A DNA stretch of 64,000 nt from Carettochelys insculpta (Eukaryota; Chordata; Testudines; Carettochelyidae): the NCBI RefSeq assembly GCF_033958435.1, contig NC_134150.1, forward strand, positions 38,931,501 through 38,995,500, given 5' to 3'. This document shows, piece after piece, positions 55,050-64,000 of the stretch (positions are counted from its first letter, which is position 1; the number at the start of each line of letters is the position of its first letter). The notes under the pieces are model-generated. The model searched no databases. It worked only from the letters and a program-made list of their open reading frames with translations, and had not been told where the DNA came from. Position numbers and translations under genes: made by a program.

Positions 55050-56070
55050 CCTATCATTACATCCACTTTAGATTTCCTGTGCTTATTTGTATGAACAATC
55101 TGCCCCTGCCTTCTTCAGTCTACTTTCCCATAATTGGCTGGCTAGTTTCACAGGCATTAGGACAAAAGTGGGTCTCCAGGAAGGACTTGGAAGAGGAGAG
55201 AATGGCATTTTTTGTGTCACAGAGTAAAAAGTATGTTTCGTACATAGGCAATATATGAGAAGGCACAGAGACCATTGTGAGAGAAGTGAAGCAAAGGAAA
55301 TTTGCCGGCTGGCACCACTGACACAGCAGAGAAGCTCAAACTGCACTGAAACCTTTGAAACATCCTTCGTGAAATGAGAACATGTGAGCTGCGTTATAGT
55401 AAATCTAAAAACACTTTTCCACCCTCATGATGCATATTTCCTAGAAATCAAGGGCCACATTTTCTCTGATTACATTTATACTAACCCAGGAATTTGCTCA
55501 GTAATTTTTACTAGGAGCAGCGCAAGCAATTTGTAATGTGACACTATATTTTGTTAAGTATTTTATCTCCATTATAGGCCTTATCTCATATCTTAAAATG
55601 CCATGTTTTCTATACATTTTAAGATTGCAAAATGCTCTTATTGCTCTTTGATTTTGGAATTCACCAAAAACATTAGGATAACACATAATCCGTTTTATCT
55701 AACACCATGGCTCACATGAGAAACCAAAAGAATACATCTTGCAAATGAAGATTAAATGACAAACCTAAAGTTCCTGGAACAAGGAGATAAAATCCCCACA
55801 CAAAATTCTTAAGCAACAGAAATCTCCACAGCAGTTTTCCCAGTTGTTAAAAGTAAAAAATAATGATCTCCAACATATTTTTTCCGTGTAAGTGGTACAC
55901 ACAAGCAACTGATAAAAGCAGTACCACCACTTGAAGTTTAGAAGAGATAGAAGCATATTCATCTTCACAGAAGAGAGTTTGTCTCCCAGTCTCATTGTAA
56001 GTTCCCTATGATTTTAAGTATAGATTTTGTTTTCTTAACTGGAGAGGGGAAAAGGATCTGCTTTGTAACA
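55050..56070. other. No gene or repeat recognised
   Basis: Unassigned sequence. Confidence 0.4.
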
Positions 56071-56074
56071 ATAT

Positions 56075-56365
56075 GAGTGCATCTACCCTAGGAACTAACT
56101 TCAAAGTTAACTTGAAATTTAGGCACTACATTGAAGTAGCCAGCAAAGAGTCTACACAGATTTTCCCTTACTTCAAAGTTAACTTAGAAGTAGGGAGCCC
56201 AACTTCGAAGTCCTTACTCCATTCCCGGGAATGGAATAGTGCCCTACTTCAAAGTGTAACTTCGAAGTAGGGTGTGTGTAGACGCTCAACTTCGAAGTTG
56301 CTTACTTCAAAGTTGTACTTTGAAGCAAGCAACTTTGAAGTTATTTTTGTAGTGTAGACACAGCC
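56075..56365. mobile_element. 291-bp MITE (TSD TAT)
   Basis: Ends GAGTGCATCTACCCTAGG and GTAGTGTAGACACAGCC; TAT at 56072-56074 and 56366-56368. Co-linear with 39977-40241 throughout, including the central CTTACTCCATTCCCGGGAAT. Internal TTCGAAG motifs are partly intact and partly decayed to TTCAAAG. Confidence 0.85.
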
Positions 56366-56691
56366 TATATGGAGCTTCATTTTCTGCAGTGTTGCTGAAT
56401 CTCTGCTGCTCTTTCCACTTGAAAAACTGCAAATCAGCCATGGTTTCAGAGTTCTAGCTGAAGGAGGCTAAATAGGATTTACTCATTCTGGGAACTGATA
56501 GCCAGATTCTGCACTTAATAACACTTTTAAATTACAAGATTTTTGGTGGGTAAAACTGTCAAGAAACACCAGCAATTTACTCTGCAGATGGCAGGAGTCT
56601 GGAGTAAGATATTTACTGTTCTCTTATGCATCTGTAAAATAGTGACAATAATGTCAATTAACAAACATTTAAAAATTTCAGAGATGTTTTG

Positions 56692-57052
56692 GGGTATGTC
56701 TACACTACAGAATTATTCCAGAATAGCTTATTCTGGAGTCATTATTCCAAACTTTTATTCTGGAATAACATGTCTACACTTCAGGGAAGCCCCAAAATAG
56801 GCAAATACTATTCTGAAATAGTGTGACGACACACAGTAGAGCCAAAAAACTATGTCTACACAGCAGCTTTACTTCGAAATAAGGTATTCTGGGATAGCTT
56901 ATTTTGAAATGGCCCAGGCTTCCTTGTGGAATGAGGTTTACCAGTTTCAAAATAAGCCGACTGCTATTTCAAAATAATTGTGCAGATGTTTGCAAAGTTA
57001 TTTCAAAGTAGCAGCCATTATTTCAAAATAACTTTGGTGTGTGGACTCACCC
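56692..57052. mobile_element. 361-bp MITE, possibly composite (TSD TTG)
   Basis: Outer ends GGGTATGTCTACACTACA and TGTGTGGACTCACCC with TTG at 56689-56691 and 57053-57055. An internal TATGTCTACACAGCAGC near 56852 repeats the terminus, so two elements may be fused or nested. The interior is full of TTATTTCAAAATAA motifs. Confidence 0.7.
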
Positions 57053-57438
57053 TTGGTGTCCAAATCTTGTCCCCCACTGAAGTCAATGGTAAAATTGTTG
57101 TGGGAGGAAGAAATAGCTCATAATAATATTTTTGTTTGATTTAAAAAAGCATATGAAATTATTCGAAAGAACAAGAAACTCTAAAGACAAGTTACGCTGG
57201 TTTCTTGAGCCCTTCTCTGGCTTCTTTTGCCTAGAATATTTCCAAGCAATTTAGGACGTGATATAACGTTAATGTAAGAAAATAAAATGACTCCCACTTC
57301 AATGGACTTTAAATCAAGCAATAGAAACACCACAAAACCCACCTTAATACTGTGATAATGGGAGACAGACAGGAGAATATCACCCAGACTCTAACCATGT
57401 TTTTAGTAAATCCATCCATTTGTTGACAAGAAGTCTAT

Positions 57439-57761
57439 GGGCTTGTCTACACTAGCTCCCTACTTCGAAGGGAGCATGGTAAGTAGGGTGTTGGCAGTTT
57501 ATTAATGAAGTGCTGTGGTGCATATGTAGCACTTGATTAAGCAAATTGCCCTCTGTGGCAACTTCAAAGTGTTAAACTTCTAAGTGCCAGCTGGTGTCTA
57601 GCCATGGCTCGCCTGCTGGTACTTTGAAGTGCCGGGGCAACTTCGAAGTCCCTTTACTCCTCAAAATTTTCATTAATAAACTCCAAACACTTCATTAATA
57701 AACTCCCAACACCCTACTTACAATGCTCCCTTCAAAGTAGGGCGCTAGTGTAGACAAGTCC
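57439..57761. mobile_element. 323-bp MITE with long terminal arms (TSD TAT)
   Basis: GGGCTTGTCTACACTAG and CTAGTGTAGACAAGTCC begin arms that stay complementary for about 70-80 bp (through AGTTTATTAATGAAGTG). TAT at 57436-57438 and 57762-57764. No transposase. Confidence 0.85.
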
Positions 57762-58004
57762 TATGTGTGGTGATGGACACGCTAATTTCTGCCTGACTCT
57801 GCTCTATAGTTATACTGATAGTGCAGAGGCAGTCATCCTATCAGCAGGGGGAGCACAAGGTAATGATTAGCTTCAATACATGCATCCATGGTGATATTTC
57901 TAACGCTTAAGACAAAACGGAAAGGGGTGGGGGGATCGCTCTCTGAAGGCGTTAATGTGCATCAGCTGAAGACCCAGCCTACAACTCCTCCTGAATTCAC
58001 GTTT

Positions 58005-58482
58005 ACATTATAAAGTTCAGTTGACACGTGTTGCGTTGTTGTGCAGCTGCCAGTCTGGGTGTCAGGTGAATGCATGCTTGGGTGCTTGCGCTGGTGTAAC
58101 CCAAACCCCTACTAAGTGTAGTTCACTGTCCCATGAAGAGGCACTTAGAATGAGTCAGCTGGTTTTAAGCTCAAGCTGTAGACAGCCCTGCACAAAGCTC
58201 CAGAGGTCCCAGGTTTGGCCCCACCTGTTGGCATTACACCAGCGCTGTGCCTACTCGCCAGGAGTGTGTAAAGTGGAGAGCACTATGGGTAGGTATCCCA
58301 GTGCTCACCACTCCACAGCTGGCTCATGGGACATTTTCAGTGTTATGTTGACTGTGACTGTCACTCAGGGAGGCACTGTTATTATGTCACTGCAATGGGT
58401 ACTTATATTGGTGGAAGACAAACTGTGGCATAGACGTGCACAACTAGTTGAGACAACCTAACCTTGTGGCATAGACCAGGCC
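58005..58482. mobile_element. Candidate MITE, right end clear
   Basis: The right end CTTGTGGCATAGACCAGGCC is followed by TTA and is of the GG...CC type. A loosely matching left end (AAGTTCAGTTGACACGTG) is preceded by TTACATTA. The 146-codon frame inside has no domain and is best explained by the repeat. Confidence 0.5.
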
Positions 58483-58489
58483 TTATTAT

Positions 58490-59855
58490 CAGCTACCAAA
58501 CTGAAGGACGGGCAAGAAAGCCCTGAGATTCAGAGCCAAACAAGTAAAATGCCTGTACAGCAGGTCTTTGAAATTGACAATACATAACTGCATTTAAGAA
58601 AGCTAAGGAATATGCCATAGGTGATACAAAATGTTGCAAAATAAAGAAACAAAAGCCTGGGCAGTATTGGAGTCTATAGGAAAAATAAAATTGAAAATAA
58701 TCTATTTGGAGCTGTTAACGATAGTCTCTCATAACACACTTCCATGATCAAAGATTCATATATACATGGCATTAGCTTTTTTTTTTTTATCCTTGGTTTA
58801 GACATAACACTTAAAATAACGATAAACCACCATGTTACTCTGATAAGGGATTGTTATTTCAAAGTTACAGGAGTCCTTCTCTAGGGCAGAGATAACCAGC
58901 TCTGTAACTTCAAAAGTAGTTTTCTGCACAGCCCTAATAGCCGGCTAATTTGGTATTGCAACATTAATGTCTTGTGTAGTTCTATAAAGTGGTTTAAGGT
59001 TTTTTTTTTAAACTAACACCCTTTTTTCATCAAAAACTGTGACCCATGTTGCAAAAAGTCTCCCAAACAGAGGGGTAGGATTCCTTCTCTCTTAGCTGTG
59101 AGCTCCCAAGTAGCTCTCTAATGCAGTCAGCTGGGTAGGATACCTAATGGCTCTCCTACAGTTTGGAGAGGAGCTATGCAGAGAAAAAATATAGAGGAGA
59201 AAATAATAAAAATAAAAAGCTCCAGCAGATCTTTGAGGTGTGGCCTTTTAGAAATGCCTCTTACTTTAACAAAAAAAAAGTATTCAGCAGGCCTGGGAGA
59301 AAAGCATCAGTGGGCTAGTTCTTTCCTTGCATAGGAAAAAGAAGCAATTGAAAGAAACACGTCATGCAGCTATTACCCTCTTTGCAACACGTCTAAGGTT
59401 AAAGGGATAAAAATCCATCAATTTGTAAGGCCTGACCTTGCCGTGTTGGTTTTCATCTGAATTCAGATGTGCAGGATTAACCCAGTGAAGTTTACATGAC
59501 ACTGATGTAAAAGCTGCATTACAGGGGCCTTCCAGCAAATTACATTAATCGGAATCTTTAATCTGGGGTGGGGAGAAGGGTAGAGGGTCCTTATCTGACA
59601 TGCAGCATATGATAAACAGATGTCTCCTAACCCAATTAATAATAAATTCTACATTCATATACATCACTGCAAAACAACCATTTCCTCAGCCCTGAGAATA
59701 GCAGATCAGCCCTAGCAGATCTCTAGCCATCTTATACAGTAAGCCCCAAGACACAGAAATTGACAGTCAGGGTCAAATTTTGATCAAATTTGCTGTAAAG
59801 TTCTAGTCACTCTAGATTTACATTACCACAACAGAGATCAAAATACAGTGCCCTG
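58490..59855. other. No gene recognised
   Basis: Unassigned sequence; T-rich run near 58780. Confidence 0.4.
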
Positions 59856-59860
59856 ATTTA

Positions 59861-60110
59861 GGCCAGGTCTTCATGAGACATTAAAGTCAATTGTAGACAA
59901 GCAATTCTAGCTACTACAATTGCATAGCTAGAATTGACTTAACGACCAACTTCCATGGCTGTCTTCACACAGGGAGGTCAGCGGGAGAAACTTTCCTGTC
60001 AACCTCCCTTACTCGTGATATTAAAGAGCACAGGGGACAACTGCTGATCCCAGAAAGTTTGATTTCGTGCACCTAACTGGGTTGATCTTCCATGTCATGA
60101 AGACATACCC
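59861..60110. mobile_element. 250-bp MITE, PIF/Harbinger-like (TSD TTA)
   Basis: Ends GGCCAGGTCTTCATGAGAC and GTCATGAAGACATACCC with TTA at 59858-59860 and 60111-60113. An internal palindrome AATTCTAGCTA...TAGCTAGAATT is visible near 59903-59935. Confidence 0.82.
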
Positions 60111-60114
60111 TTAG

Positions 60115-60850
60115 TGGCTCTATGTTGTCCCTTACTGGGAGATGGAATGAAAAGGCAGCACGAAAATTAGCTGCAGAGTAAAGATGGTAAATTGCACACG
60201 TTACTTCTGACATCACACTGTTCTAAGCCTTTTATTATGGCACAGACACGTGTCTTAAAACAGCTGTACATGGCATGAGTCTGATTTGTAAAGTCAAAAT
60301 GGCCAAAAACTGGACAGTCATTGAAAACCCAGTGATGATTCAGCCTGGGGATAGCCTAAACAAACAAACAAAAAATCCACAATCATACTTGCAGCTATTG
60401 CTATCACTTTACACTGACTCAACAGACATTCTAGGCTTCCGAGTGACGCACCTACCTACAAAACCACCCCAAACCCTTTCTAGTACAATAACCATGGCTG
60501 AAGACATAAAAATTACATAAATGAGCCGCAGATACAAATACGCCGGATATAAAGTGGATACCTGCAAATTGACAAGCAATTTGTACCCATACCCATATCT
60601 GCAAAAATGAGCCACTGATGTCTCCATCCACACCCACAGATGCAGATACCCTCAGATGCAAAGCAGATATCCCCGAATTTGCAGGGCTCTAAATGGAAGA
60701 ATGTAGCTGATATATCTCATCCACACAAAAACTGTTCTAACCAAACGTCATTCAAGTTTCAAAGTGGAGCATTCAAAAGCTAGAAAATGCCCGAATTCAG
60801 GATGCCCATGCAACCTTACTTTACCCCCCTTGTGTATAGACTTTATGATA
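60115..60850. other. No gene or repeat recognised
   Basis: Unassigned sequence. Confidence 0.4.
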
Positions 60851-60863
60851 CAGTTCTTCCCAT

Positions 60864-60990
60864 ATATCAGAGGGGTAGCCGTGTTAGTCTGGATCTGCAA
60901 AAGCAATGAGGGGTCCTGTGGCACCTTATAAACTAACAGAAATGTATGAGCATAAGCTTTCGTGGGCAACGACCCACTTCGTCAGATGCA
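60864..60990 (-). mobile_element. PLE end with tail and hammerhead-like core
   Basis: Tail at the left (AGAGGGGTAGCCGTGTTAGT), body, and the reverse complement of the hammerhead-like core at its far right (CTGACGA at 60979-60985, GAAA at 60958-60961 on the minus strand). The element ends just upstream of the core. TSD GTTCTTCCCAT / GGTCTTCCCAT at 60853-60863 and 60991-61001 (10/11). No inverted partial copy. Confidence 0.83.
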
Positions 60991-61004
60991 GGTCTTCCCA
61001 TGGA

Positions 61005-62595
61005 TCCTGTGTCCCAATCTATTTCCACTACCAGGTCCAACTTTCATCTGGTCTGTATTCTACTCAGGATGATTTCTTCTCCATCTTGTCTGGGCCTAGC
61101 CGCAGGTGGGGGAGGAGTGTTTTGGGGGGAGGGGAGAGAGCAAGGAAGAAGAGTGTTCCTGCTCTCTGTTGCAGTGCCAGCTCTCAACTGCAATTGTGGG
61201 AAGAGGCCTACGCAAGACTATCCAACCCAGGGCTGCAGCATGCCAGAGCCAATAGAAAGTTCGGAAAACTGAACTACAATCTAGCAAGTCTTTACTGAGC
61301 ATGAGTGAACTGCAATTATTTCAAAGATTAACAAAGTGGCCGAGTTTCAAGAACATCTCAATGAAAAAGTCACCAGGTATCTGTTAACATGGGCAAAACA
61401 ACATAGCTGTCCCTGACATTATGCTCAGAAGTGGCTGAACCAAATTTTCCAAACAAATTCAGCCTTAGGCAGACACCCAGCAGAGAAAATTTCAGTCCAA
61501 ATGGTTACAGTTTGACAAAGTTATAAGAAACTGAAAACTGAAAAATTATTACAGAAAGCCCCAAGTAACCTTAATACCAGCTCTGCCTGAAATACACATG
61601 AATACCTACCCCTTGTGCACAAATTTTATAGAAAATGATTTTTGGGTGGGGCTTTTGAACCATCTTATCAAATTAAATAAGGACTTATTTTTCTTCTACA
61701 GGAAGATTCAAAGCCACTATCACTTTCAAAGAGTTTTAGGGCTAATTTCTAGAAGTAGCCTATTCCAGTTCTATAGAACCCTATTGAATTCACCCCGGAC
61801 AGTATTATAGGAGTTTTATATTAGGGTTATGCCTCAGAAGCTACCTCTATAGACTTACAGATCTGAATTTAGCCCAATTTTCTCCAGAGGATACATTTAA
61901 AAACAGACACCAATGTTCTCAGTTTCTTAAGGCAGCCAAAATGAGAGCAGAACAAAGCTGGGGGAAAACCAGCAAACGAAAACCCACTAGTAAGTACAGC
62001 TAAATAAAGAAATGATTATTTTGTTATGGAAACCAATGCAGGAAATCTTGAATTAGTCAGTAATTCCTGACCTCTCATTGCACTGCTGAAAAAAAGTACA
62101 TATTGTGAGAATGTATTTGAAGCTCATGTAGTACAAATGAGAAATTTGTAGCCATACAGTCTAAGCCTGAAATAATTTTCAGTAGGAAAAAAATTCTTCC
62201 ATGTATTCCTTTAAAATTAAGACAATATCTGAGTTCTGAGAACACCAAGCCTAGTTAATTTTCAGCAGCCAACTCCAATCACTGAGTACATAGCAAAGGC
62301 TTTAGTAGCTATTGTGAATGAACCATGTAGTAATTGTTTCCATGCGTCCTCATTAACATGACAAGCAACACAAACAACAAAGGCTGCTATGCACTGTGCG
62401 CCAACCAGGAGGTTATTGGAAATAGAACTTCTCTGGCCTGCAGAAGTTCTGTTTCCCACCAGAAGAAATATTGTGATTAAATAGGACTTACAGCACATTA
62501 CATTGAGGTCCATATACAGAGGGGGTGTGAAGTGTGCATACACCCTCATATCTGGTTTCTCTTCCTTCCTTCCTGCTCCACTGTGCATGGGGAGC
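61005..62595. other. No gene recognised
   Basis: Unassigned sequence. Confidence 0.4.
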
Positions 62596-62600
62596 CTGCA

Positions 62601-62711
62601 GGGCATGATGGGGGAACCCAAGGCACCCTGGGAGATGTAGTTTCTTGGTCAGCTCCCTGCCTAGATAGCTGGCCCTGGAGCAGAGAAAGCACTACATTTC
62701 CCAGGATGCCC
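62601..62711. promoter_or_regulatory. Paired ZNF143/THAP11-like motifs
   Basis: ACTACATTTCCCAGGATGCCC at 62691-62711 on the plus strand resembles the ZNF143 (Staf) / THAP11 (Ronin) consensus ACTACAnnTCCCAGnATGC. AACTACATCTCCCAGGG lies on the minus strand at 62626-62642, and a third, weaker copy (CCCCCATCATGCCC) at 62601-62614 on the minus strand. Such motifs occur at promoters but also within dispersed repeats; no exon or CpG island is beside them. Confidence 0.45.
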
Positions 62712-62714
62712 TTG

Positions 62715-63115
62715 TTCACTAGCAACAGGAAAGGGACAGGGACAAATATTCTGGAATACTGTTTTTCACTTACAGTATTACAGCAAGATCCCAGAAGGTA
62801 ATTTTTTAAAATCATTACTACTATATCAGTTTTAGCATGGTATAACAAACATTTTATCAATCACCGTTTCCACTTAAATTTTTCATTAACTTCTCTTGTG
62901 CCCACCCATTGCACAACTATTTTAAACACCTTTATATTTAAAATGCTGAAGTCCACATTTACAAAAAAAGAGGTACCCTCCCCCAAAGTCCTATGTATGG
63001 GCATAACATTGCTTATTATTATATTTCACCTTTAAGTAAGAAAGAATTGATATGCTTCCTCTGGCTAAGCATGATTAAGCATGGAGTTCTGGAAAACATT
63101 GTAGGACAAGGAAAA
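62715..63115. other. No gene or repeat recognised
   Basis: Unassigned AT-rich sequence. Confidence 0.4.
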
Positions 63116-63119
63116 TGAG

Positions 63120-63230
63120 GAGCTAGAAACATACGACTGGAACGCACCTCTTTGATCATCCAGTCCAGACCCCTGCTACTGCAGGCAAAGCAATCCTGTC
63201 ATATAATCTGTCATCAAATTCATAAACATA
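63120..63230 (-). mobile_element. CR1 3' end fragment, diverged
   Basis: GAAACATACGACTGGAACGC, TTTGATCATCCAGTCCAGAC and CCCTGCTACTGCAGGCAAAG keep the reverse CR1 terminus order. Confidence 0.65.
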
Positions 63231-63234
63231 CTAA

Positions 63235-64000
63235 ATGCCACCTTAAAGCTAGCTCATTTGTTTGCCCCCGATCCCCCTCTTCAAAGGAAGTTATAGCATA
63301 GTGCAGCAAGATTCAGACTTCAGTGGTTCAGCAACCAAATTAGCAATCAACATTACCCAAAAGAGCCACAGTTGTGTGAATTCACTGTTTGCATTTACTA
63401 CTATTATTTATCTAATTTCACGGCAATAATGACCATTCTACAATATTCTATAACATTCTACAGTGGGTTAGTAACACAGTAAAACACCCTTCTTGGTTGG
63501 TAACTTGGCTGGGTTATAACTGATTCACACAGCATTTTAGTATTATGTGCTGCTGCAGGAGACACACGAAAGAGCAACGCCTGAGGGTCAGTCTGAACAT
63601 CACTTGCATTGAGTGAAGAAACAGCCAGTTTTATCATGGTGCTGGAGGTTGCACTCGGTGAACTCTGGAATCCTCAGTTCACAGGTTACTAGACTCTGCA
63701 GAGAGGCTTTCATGCAAGGATCTTCATCTTTACCAGAGGCCAGTTAAGAACTGGGACAACATAGTCACAAACCTCTACCCTCCAATATATTAAAATATTA
63801 GTGTAACATCATTATTTATGCTTTAAAATTCACTGATGTTTATTATTATGCATCATACATAATAAAATTACACTTAAATTAATATTAAAATAAGAATGAC
63901 ATGGCACATTTCCTTTGTTCCATTAAAGTGAATTGTTTAAACAAAACAGAGTTATGGAGCTTTGGGGCCCCTCACGTCTGGGGTCCTGGAACAACTACAC
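63235..64000. other. No gene or repeat recognised
   Basis: Unassigned AT-rich sequence to the window end. Confidence 0.4.

Noticed and set aside
58021..58461. 146-codon cysteine-containing ORF
   Set aside because: Lies within a candidate MITE and has no domain; likely chance.

Overview
This is vertebrate nuclear DNA, most likely from a turtle. The evidence is the repeat content: CR1 LINEs, Penelope-like retroelements (PLEs) whose ends carry a recurring AGCCGTGTTAGTCT motif, many short DNA transposons whose ends share a GTCTACAC core, hAT and Tigger-like MITEs, and ancient MIR-type SINEs. A crocodilian or other sauropsid is not formally excluded. I found no convincing host protein-coding exon, rRNA, tRNA or CRISPR array, so the window reads as intergenic or intronic sequence. 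The only recognisable proteins belong to transposons: a damaged CR1 ORF2 and the C-terminal part of a PLE ORF.

Layout. 1-3.7 kb: a foldback PLE, hAT MITEs, microsatellites. About 4.1-6.2 kb: a CpG island with a CTCF-like site, split by a GT/GA/CG purine-pyrimidine tract; it is the best candidate for a promoter, but no exon can be assigned. 8.7-11.5 kb: a nearly complete CR1 copy with endonuclease and reverse transcriptase. 11.6-34 kb: PLE foldbacks, CR1 fragments, MITEs and LTR-like GC-rich blocks. 39-42 kb: PLE and CR1 copies with a nested MITE. About 41.8-48.4 kb: an AT-rich, repeat-poor stretch of the kind that often holds conserved noncoding DNA. 48.4-64 kb: MIR, CR1, two Tigger-like MITEs of one family, a cluster of GTCTACAC MITEs, one more PLE end, and a ZNF143/THAP11-like motif pair.

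Most notable. Several PLE copies share one architecture: a 3' end with a 34-38 nt tail, and an inverted partial copy whose outer edge stops at the same internal point. Four of these have clear target-site duplications (TSDs) of 12-14 bp around the whole foldback, and a fifth, older one has an imperfect 11-bp TSD. They therefore inserted as units and are not later rearrangements. Each well-preserved copy carries a hammerhead-ribozyme-like core with one extra A. Second, the GTCTACAC MITEs have exact 3-bp TSDs. Four sit inside other repeats, and in the clearest case the PLE reading frame is restored when the MITE and one TSD copy are removed on paper.
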